A stretch of 64,000 nucleotides of DNA, taken from Streptomyces sp. NBC_00094 (GTDB taxonomy: Bacteria; Actinomycetota; Actinomycetes; Streptomycetales; Streptomycetaceae). The position numbers and the translations under genes were made by a program. The stretch covers positions 4,593,501 through 4,657,500 of the forward strand of contig NZ_JAPEMB010000001.1 of NCBI RefSeq assembly GCF_026343125.1. Reading direction: 5' to 3'. Positions within the stretch are counted from its first letter, which is position 1. Each line of letters opens with the position of its first letter. Of this stretch, positions 58,447 to 64,000 are shown piece by piece. The notes beneath the pieces are model-generated. The model did not search any database, had not been told where the DNA came from, and saw only the letters and a list, made by a program, of their open reading frames with translations.

Positions 58447-58893
58447 TCAGACGAGGGCGGTGACCAGCAGGGTGAACGCGGCGACGATGACGGCGACGCG
58501 GACGTAGTGGTAGCGCTCCCAGCGGTGCAGCTGCTCTTTCCAGTCGGCGGGCCGGTTCTCGAGGGTCCAGGTCTTGTTCCGGTTGTTGATCGGGACGAGC
58601 AGCAGGATCGACATGACCACGCTGAGGATCAGCAGTCCGGCGGCGATGACGACGAGTCCGGTGCCCTGGTCGTGCCATCCGGCGACGGCCCAGATCGCGC
58701 AGAGGACGAGCGAGCCGATGTACCAGAACGGCATCAGGGCGCCGAGCATCCGGCCGCCGTGGGCGTGGCCGAGCTGGCGGCTGTCCTCGGGGAGCGCGTC
58801 CAGGATCCGGCCCATGATGAAGGCGACGGAGAACTCCACCCCCACCATCAGGCCGACGGTGACGGTGGTGACGACCTCGAGTGCGTCGAGCAT
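58447..58893 (-). CDS. DUF1772 (anthrone oxygenase-like) membrane protein
   Basis: A 148-residue protein with four helices: MLDALEVVTTVTVGLMVGVE, FSVAFIMGRIL, LMPFWYIGSLVLCAIWAV and VAVIVAAFTLLVTALV, plus the family motif NNRNKTWTLENRPADWKEQL (conserved N/W). Relatives act as anthrone oxygenases or are uncharacterised. It starts 18 nt from the first TetR palindrome. Confidence 0.82.
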   Translation of the reverse strand: MLDALEVVTTVTVGLMVGVEFSVAFIMGRILDALPEDSRQLGHAHGGRMLGALMPFWYIGSLVLCAIWAVAGWHDQGTGLVVIAAGLLILSVVMSILLLVPINNRNKTWTLENRPADWKEQLHRWERYHYVRVAVIVAAFTLLVTALV

Positions 58894-58910
58894 GACGATC
58901 CCTCCGTGAT

Positions 58911-58974
58911 CTAGCGCTGCTAGGTGATGAGGCAACGCTAGTACTACTAACGCTCGGTTGTCTAGCGGTGCTAG
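58911..58974. promoter_or_regulatory. Two CTAGC-N3-GCTAG operators between TetR and DUF1772 genes
   Basis: Perfect palindromes CTAGCGCTGCTAG (58911-58923) and CTAGCGGTGCTAG (58962-58974) are 38 nt apart, with AACGCTAG and AACGCTCG words between. Each is next to one of the divergent starts, as expected for a TetR repressor controlling both directions. Confidence 0.75.
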
Positions 58975-58983
58975 GATCGACTT

Positions 58984-59562
58984 ATGTCGGTAAAGGAACG
59001 CAAGGAGCGCGAACGGGCGGAGCGCGAGCGCCTCATCGTGGCGACAGCCCGCGAACTCGCCGAGCAGCAGGGCTGGGACGCAGTCACCACCCGCCGGCTC
59101 GCCGAGCGCATCGAATACAGCCAGCCCGTCCTCTACAGCCACTTCCGAGGCAAGCGCGAGATCATCGGCGCCGTCGCCCTGGAAGGCGCCGTCGAGATGG
59201 CCGCGGCGGTGCGTGCCGCGGCCTCCGGAGCGAACGGCCCGCGCGAGCGGGCCGCCGCCCTCGCCCGCGCCTACCTCGACTTCGCCGAGCGGAACCCGGC
59301 GGTCTACGACGCCTTGTTCCAGCTCGACGGCGGCCTGGCGTACGCGCGGGAGGACACTCCTGAGCAGCTGAAGGACGCCTTCGCCGCTCTGTTCGAGTGC
59401 CTCGCCGAGGTCGCCGGCGACGGCGTCCACCCGGGGATGTTCACCGAGGTGTTCTGGGCGTCTCTGCACGGCCTGGCGACCCTGACCCGAGCGGGCCGCC
59501 TGCTGCCCGAGGACGCCGAGCCGAGGGTGGAGCTGTTGGTGGACCGGCTCGCCGTGGCCTGA
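58984..59562 (+). CDS. TetR/AcrR family regulator
   Basis: A 192-residue protein. The HTH (RLIVATARELAEQQGWDAVT, TRRLAERIEYSQPVLYSHFR) is followed by a TetR_C-type ligand domain (AYLDFAERNPAVYDALFQLD). The two palindromes in the divergent promoter region are its likely sites. Its targets are probably itself and the DUF1772-DUF4267 pair; the ligand is unknown. Confidence 0.88.
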   Translation: MSVKERKERERAERERLIVATARELAEQQGWDAVTTRRLAERIEYSQPVLYSHFRGKREIIGAVALEGAVEMAAAVRAAASGANGPRERAAALARAYLDFAERNPAVYDALFQLDGGLAYAREDTPEQLKDAFAALFECLAEVAGDGVHPGMFTEVFWASLHGLATLTRAGRLLPEDAEPRVELLVDRLAVA

Positions 59563-59581
59563 CGCACCGACCGCTACAAAA

Positions 59582-59631
59582 CGACTGTGCTGGCCCCCGC
59601 CATCGATGAACGGCGGTGACCAGCACAGTCG
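59582..59631. terminator. Terminator hairpin between TetR and collagenase genes
   Basis: A 12-bp perfect outer stem (CGACTGTGCTGG with its complement) and an inner CCGCC/GGCGG stem lie between the two convergent genes. Confidence 0.82.
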
Positions 59632-59695
59632 GAATGTCAGTCGAGGATCGCGTCAGGCGGCGTCTTCGCCGGTACCGGTTCGATCCGCGTACGGG

Positions 59696-60637
59696 TCAGG
59701 CGCCCGCTGCCACGGCCGTCAGCCAGGCGTTCCAGTCGCTCTCGTAGTCCAGCGAGGTGAGGAAGGAGCGCGCGGCGGCCCAGTTGCCGGCGCGGTAGTG
59801 GTTGAGCACGGTGGTGACGTCGGCGGGGTGCTTCTCGATCATGTAGCGGGTGGCGAGGTAGCCCCAGTTGTACGTGCGGTTGGAGTCGCTGATGGCGTAG
59901 GTGGTGTCGAACAGCGTCTTCAGGGAGTACGTGTGCTTGCCGGCCTCGGCCACCGCGTTGGCGTAGGTGACGCCGCGGTAGGAGTAGGAGACGTACTCCG
60001 CGATGCCCTCGCCCCACCACACGGTCGGCGTGGTCTGGCTGGCGCCGAAGTCGCCGTACAGGTCGAAGCGGCCGTCGAGGTAGTGGGTGTACTCGTGGTT
60101 GAGGTTCCAGATCTGCCAGCCGGGGCTCACGTCGGTGCGCTCGTAACATATGAACCGCGGCTGGTTGCCCGCCTGGGAGGGGTCGCCCTCCAGGTACATG
60201 CCACCGTTGTTGGTGTCGATGCCGTAGATCTTCCTCGCGTAGGACTTGTAGTCCGCGCTCGAGTTGAAGACGTCGACCTCGAGCTTGGTGTTGTAGTCGT
60301 TCGCGACCGGTCCCGAGTCCTTGACCACGCTGTGGAAGTAGGCGTCCTGGTTGGCCAGGCTCGCGCAGGTCGCCGTCAGCTGGGCGGCGGTCATCTCCTG
60401 GGCCCGGATCCGCAGCGACGGGCTGCAGTCGTGGACGATCGGCAGGATGCGTGACTCCAGCCCGCCGCCGGCGGTCGCGCCGGGGGCGCCGCCCTTGGTG
60501 TTGCCGTGGGCCGGGCGCTGGCTCGGGTCCGCGGAGGCGGCCTGCTCCGACTTGAGTGTGGGCTGGGCGGCTTGGGCGGCTTGGAGGGGGGCGGCCGCGA
60601 TGGCCGTGATCAGCAGGGCGGTGACGAAGGCGCGCAA
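59696..60637 (-). CDS. Secreted M9-type collagenase-like metalloprotease
   Basis: A 313-residue protein starting at TTG 60637 with CAGGAG upstream. It has a signal peptide (FVTALLITAIAAAPLQAAQA), the zinc motif NLNHEYTHYLDGRFDLYGDF (HExxH) and the third ligand in VWWGEGIAEYVSYSY, the pattern of M9 collagenase catalytic subdomains. It lacks the activator and PKD/collagen-binding domains of full collagenases, so it is a minimal catalytic form. Extracellular peptide cleavage is expected. Confidence 0.85.
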   Translation of the reverse strand: MRAFVTALLITAIAAAPLQAAQAAQPTLKSEQAASADPSQRPAHGNTKGGAPGATAGGGLESRILPIVHDCSPSLRIRAQEMTAAQLTATCASLANQDAYFHSVVKDSGPVANDYNTKLEVDVFNSSADYKSYARKIYGIDTNNGGMYLEGDPSQAGNQPRFICYERTDVSPGWQIWNLNHEYTHYLDGRFDLYGDFGASQTTPTVWWGEGIAEYVSYSYRGVTYANAVAEAGKHTYSLKTLFDTTYAISDSNRTYNWGYLATRYMIEKHPADVTTVLNHYRAGNWAAARSFLTSLDYESDWNAWLTAVAAGA

Positions 60638-60828
60638 AATTCACTCCTGGGGATGGGAGCAGACGTCCCGTCGATGACGGGCTCGCAGTAAAATTGCACA
60701 CGTCACATTGCTTTTCAATACTGTTCACATGTCCGGGGTCTCGACGTTCCGGATCGTGATGCACGCGGCGGGGGCGGTACGAGGCCCGGACGGGGCGGCG
60801 CGAGGCCCGCAGGGGGCCGCACAACGGC

Positions 60829-60862
60829 GACGGCCCCCGCCCACGAAGGGGCGGAGGCCGTC
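60829..60862 (-). terminator. Terminator hairpin after the VCBS gene
   Basis: GACGGCC-C-CCGCCC pairs with GGGCGG-A-GGCCGTC (13 pairs, one mismatch) 24 nt beyond the stop at 60886. Confidence 0.75.
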
Positions 60863-60885
60863 GGTGCGCTGCTGCTCGGGTGCGG

Positions 60886-62613
60886 TCAGAACAGCAGGTT
60901 GTACCGCTGCCAGCCCGCGCCGACCTTCACGCGAGCGGCGTACGGCTTCGACGCGACGCCCGTGCCCGCGTAGAACCAGAGCGTGCCCGAGGAGTCCCGG
61001 GCCACCAGGTCCGCCTTGCGGTCGCCGTTCAGATCGCCCGGCGCCACCATCGAGTTGTACCCCTGCCAGCCGTAGCCGACCTGCGTACGGCCTCCGAGGG
61101 GCCTCGTCGCCGCACCCGTACCGGCGTACAGCCACTGCCTGCCCGCCGTGTCGCGGGCCACGAGGTCGGCCTTGCCGTCACCGGTCACGTCGGTGCCGCC
61201 GACCAGCGAGTTGTAGATGCCCCAGCCGGCGCCGAGCCGCACGCGATTGCCCAGGGGCGTCGTGGTGTTGCCCGTGCCCGGGTACATCCACAGCACGCCG
61301 GCGGTGTCCCGCGCGAGCAGGTCCGCCTTCTTGTCGCCGGTCAGGTCCGAGCCGCCGACGATCGCGTTGTAGATGTTCCAGCCGGCGCCGAGCCGCAGCC
61401 GGGTCTCGGTGTAGATGCCGCCGTCACCGGACATCCGGTAGAACCACAGCACACCGCTCCTGTCCCGCGCGACGGCGCCGGGACCGGTGCTCTGCACGGT
61501 CACCGGGCCGAGCCGGGTCACCGCCGAGTACTGGTTCCAGTCGAAGGAACCGCCGACCGGGTCCGCCGAGTTGAGCACCGGGGAGGCCTTGCCCGTGCCC
61601 CGGTAGTCCCACAGCCAGCCCTCCGCGTCGCGGCCCAGGAGCCGGTGGCGCTCGATGACCGGGACGGAGCTGCCGATCGCGAAGTCCGAGGCCTTCTCCG
61701 GGTTGCCCGTGCCGAAGGTGAACACCTCGTACGTCGCCAGGTTCCGCACCCGCCACGCGGGCGCGTTCGCCGCGGCGCTCAGCCCGTAGGTGACCGTGTA
61801 GTCACCGGGCTGCGTGACGTCGCAGTCGATGCCGCCGCCGCCCCAGCCGATGTAGCCGGTCGAGTGGTCGCACACGGCACCGGCGGCACCGCCCGTGTCG
61901 GCGCTGACGATGCTGACCTTCAGCTCGTTCTCGTCCCAGCCGCGGTAGCCGGGCGCCTCGCCCAGGGCCATCGTCAGCCGGCCCTTGTCGACCGCGTGCA
62001 GCTTCACGGTGTGCTTCACCGAGCCGCCGGCGGGCAGCGTCGGTGTCGACATCGTGAGGGTGTTCTGCGCGACGTGCGCCCTGGTCTTGACCGTGATCGT
62101 CGCGTGCGCGCGACGCGTACCGATGGGCTGCGAGGCGGCGGTCTGCGCCTCCTTGACGCCCGCGTCGATGCTGGCACCGCGCGGCACGTAGACCAGGCTG
62201 TAGTAGGCCGTCAGCCCGTTCACCGCGGTGCTCGTCGCCGAGATGTCGGGCGCCGGGTTGCCCCAGCCCCTCAGGTCGCACAGGTACACGCCGGCCAGCC
62301 CGGCCTTGAGGGTGCAGCCGTCCGCCCGGTCCACCTTCAGACCGGCCGGCAGACCGCCGGACCAGGTGCTGCCCGTGAGGAGCGGCTTCTTGCTCAGCGC
62401 GTAGACGTACGTGCCGTCCGGCTCCCCGCTGTTCTGCCCGGTGGTGCTCGGCGGGGCCAGCCCGGTCCAGCCCTCGCCGGGCATCAGGACCTTGTCCTCG
62501 ACCGGGGAGAACTCGAACGTCGGATCCCCGGCCGCCACGGCCGTTCCGGCGCCCACGACCCCACCGGTGACGAGCAACGCGGCCGCTATGCCCGCGCCCA
62601 AAATCTTGCGCAA
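60886..62613 (-). CDS. Secreted VCBS/FG-GAP repeat protein
   Basis: A 575-residue protein starting at TTG 62613. A signal peptide (ILGAGIAAALLVTGGVVGAG) precedes an N-terminal beta-rich region (about 30-300) and a C-terminal propeller of FG-GAP-like repeats with Asp-rich loops: GSDLTGDKKADLLARDTAGV, GTDVTGDGKADLVARDTAGR and GDLNGDRKADLVARDSSGTL, each followed by LWMYPGTG-like strands. The C-terminal repeats resemble those of the 56600 gene. Role unknown; it may bind extracellular polymers. Confidence 0.83.
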   Translation of the reverse strand: MRKILGAGIAAALLVTGGVVGAGTAVAAGDPTFEFSPVEDKVLMPGEGWTGLAPPSTTGQNSGEPDGTYVYALSKKPLLTGSTWSGGLPAGLKVDRADGCTLKAGLAGVYLCDLRGWGNPAPDISATSTAVNGLTAYYSLVYVPRGASIDAGVKEAQTAASQPIGTRRAHATITVKTRAHVAQNTLTMSTPTLPAGGSVKHTVKLHAVDKGRLTMALGEAPGYRGWDENELKVSIVSADTGGAAGAVCDHSTGYIGWGGGGIDCDVTQPGDYTVTYGLSAAANAPAWRVRNLATYEVFTFGTGNPEKASDFAIGSSVPVIERHRLLGRDAEGWLWDYRGTGKASPVLNSADPVGGSFDWNQYSAVTRLGPVTVQSTGPGAVARDRSGVLWFYRMSGDGGIYTETRLRLGAGWNIYNAIVGGSDLTGDKKADLLARDTAGVLWMYPGTGNTTTPLGNRVRLGAGWGIYNSLVGGTDVTGDGKADLVARDTAGRQWLYAGTGAATRPLGGRTQVGYGWQGYNSMVAPGDLNGDRKADLVARDSSGTLWFYAGTGVASKPYAARVKVGAGWQRYNLLF

Positions 62614-62709
62614 AATACCCCCACATGTTCGAACAGTCGGCGGACGCTAACACGCCCGCCGCCGTCCGCCGCAGGCGGGCGAGCCTCCTGCCCGCCCGCC
62701 TGCGGAACA

Positions 62710-64000
62710 TCACCCCTTGCTGACCGCCGCCAGGATCTCCGGCAGTCGCCGCGCCGTGCGCGGGGCCGCCAGCTTGAGGCCCGCCCAGACGAGCAGCGCG
62801 CCGTAGGCCATACCCGCCGGGAAGAGGAGCCACAACAGGGACCCCTGGTCGGACAGGTGGAGGTAGACCGTCACGCCGATCAGCGGGGCGCACAGCAGCG
62901 CGGAGCCGAACATGCCGCCGAGGATCGACATCCAGGCCAGTCCGCCCTGACCCGGCGCCACGTTCTTGTAGCCGCTGTCCTGGGGGATCGAGTACGGGAA
63001 GAGCGCCGAGGCCACCGCGCCCGACCCCACCAGCGCGCCGAGCAGCCCGAAGGACAGGCCCAGCGCCTCCGGGAACGCCGACCAGTCGCCGAGGACGGCC
63101 GCCGTCGCCACCGTCACCAGCACCGCGAACGGGGCGGTGACGGCCAGCAGGGCCATGGCCCGCGCCCGGAGCTCGGCGTACGCGTCGGCCGGCGTCGAGA
63201 TGGTCTGCGCGACCATCCAGAACGCCGAGGTGTCCTGGCCGAACTGGTTGTACATCTGGACACCGAGCATGCCCGAGGCGAAGCACGCCCAGTAGATCGT
63301 GCCCGTGCCCTGGAAGGCGTTGAACAGCGGCACGATCAGACCCATGGCCAGCGAGGTCACCCACGCCGCCTTCGTCTTCGGGTCGCGCCAGATGTAGCGC
63401 AGGCTGCGCTCCATGACCGCGCCCGCGCGCCCGCCCGGCAGGAGCCGGCCGAGCAGCCCCGTACCACCCGACTTCTCCCGTACGTCCGCGCCGGAGGACG
63501 CGCCGATCGTGGAGCCGTCCGGTTCGACCATCAGCCGCACCAGGCTCCGCTGCCACCAGTGCACGAGCCCTGCCAGCGCCGCCGCCGTGAGCAGCAGCCG
63601 GGCCGCCGCCACCGCGTGGTCGCCGTTGCTCGCCGCGTCGACCGCGCCGATCGCGGCGGCCGGCGGCAGCCAGCCGATGACGGTCGCCGCCGGTTCGAGC
63701 GGGCCGAGGCCGCCGGCCTGGCCGAGGCGCTGGGCACCGAAGTTGACCAGCTGCATGCCGACCGCGATCACCAGACCGCTGAGCAGCGCCAGGTCCCGGC
63801 CCTTGCGGGAGGTCAGGAGCCGGATGTTGGCGGCGGCCACCGCCCGGGACAGCGCCACGCAGCCGACCGTGACGAGCGGGACCGCGAGGACGGCGACGAC
63901 CACGCCGGAGGGGCCGTGCGCGACCGACAGGGCCGCGCCGAACGCCAGGAAGAGGGTGATGACCGGCCCGACGCCCACCAGGGACGCCACGAGCAGGGCC
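62710..64000 (-). CDS. ABC-2-type transporter permease, 5' end outside the window
   Basis: At least 430 residues; the frame is open to base 64000, so the N-terminus is missing. About ten hydrophobic segments are seen (SLVGVGPVITLFLAFGAALS, LLSGLVIAVGMQLVNFGAQR, AWVTSLAMGLIVPLFNAFQG, LLWLLFPAGMAYGALLVWAG). A cytoplasmic loop around MERSLRYIWRDPKTKAAWVT resembles large exporter-type permeases in Streptomyces. An ABC ATPase is expected just outside the window. The substrate is unknown. Confidence 0.7.
   Translation of the reverse strand, partial: ALLVASLVGVGPVITLFLAFGAALSVAHGPSGVVVAVLAVPLVTVGCVALSRAVAAANIRLLTSRKGRDLALLSGLVIAVGMQLVNFGAQRLGQAGGLGPLEPAATVIGWLPPAAAIGAVDAASNGDHAVAAARLLLTAAALAGLVHWWQRSLVRLMVEPDGSTIGASSGADVREKSGGTGLLGRLLPGGRAGAVMERSLRYIWRDPKTKAAWVTSLAMGLIVPLFNAFQGTGTIYWACFASGMLGVQMYNQFGQDTSAFWMVAQTISTPADAYAELRARAMALLAVTAPFAVLVTVATAAVLGDWSAFPEALGLSFGLLGALVGSGAVASALFPYSIPQDSGYKNVAPGQGGLAWMSILGGMFGSALLCAPLIGVTVYLHLSDQGSLLWLLFPAGMAYGALLVWAGLKLAAPRTARRLPEILAAVSKG

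Overview
The window is high-GC actinobacterial chromosome, almost certainly Streptomyces or a close relative. Codon third positions are nearly all G or C, GTG and TTG starts are common, and the window holds a DmdR1-type iron repressor beside a SIS-domain gene, a Spo0M-like protein, serC, a second citrate synthase, pdxH, DUF2530, DUF5753/DUF6879 genes and many 1-4 nt start/stop overlaps. No rRNA, tRNA or CRISPR array was found.

Layout. 1-6.3 kb is core: the start of a P-type ATPase, DUF2530, an NCS2 purine permease, a MarR-MFS pair, a GNAT and thpR. 6.4-13.3 kb is a compact (about 6.8 kb) integrative element. It lies inside an aldo/keto reductase (AKR) gene, splitting it between the catalytic Asp and Tyr, and is flanked by a 5-bp GCCAA core. 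It encodes a large serine integrase next to attR, a small serine resolvase, a five-gene regulatory/hypothetical cluster, a DNA-binding-like protein and a region of four strong hairpins. At its left end it carries a complete, closely related copy of the AKR it interrupts, with the same type of promoter dyad. That copy is strongly diverged only in about 120 nt around the att site. 14.1-22.4 kb is core: a MarR/AhpD-like pair, two hydrolases, a secreted anchored propeller-like protein, a cupin, serC and an FAD/Fe-S oxidoreductase.

22.4-25.2 kb holds an ABC-ATPase remnant and a 2.0-kb IS630-type element with a passenger gene, inserted between DUF4097 and the remnant. 25.2-32.9 kb holds an unusual regulator, a signal-peptidase-like protein lacking the usual catalytic residues, a LysR/EamA pair, two VOC proteins, DUF1272, VanZ and a VanR/VanS-like two-component system. 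33-40 kb is an acyl-CoA carboxylation operon: TIGR03084, AtuA, carboxyltransferase, biotin carboxylase and acyl-CoA dehydrogenase. 43-46 kb is an acyl-CoA synthetase, enoyl-CoA hydratase and TetR operon. Both operons have a nearly identical 19-nt promoter motif, so the TetR may control both.

Between 40 and 43 kb lie Spo0M, a 160-bp MITE and a glycosyltransferase with a small membrane partner. 46-54 kb holds a secreted metallopeptidase, a cysteine-type leader peptide ahead of a 2OG-Fe(II) oxygenase, citrate synthase, pdxH, a probable structured RNA containing an exceptionally long Shine-Dalgarno sequence, a PAS protein, a SIS protein and dmdR1. 54-64 kb holds membrane and secreted proteins (PH-like, VCBS/FG-GAP repeats, M9 collagenase), a TetR with divergent membrane genes, and an ABC-type permease running off the right edge.
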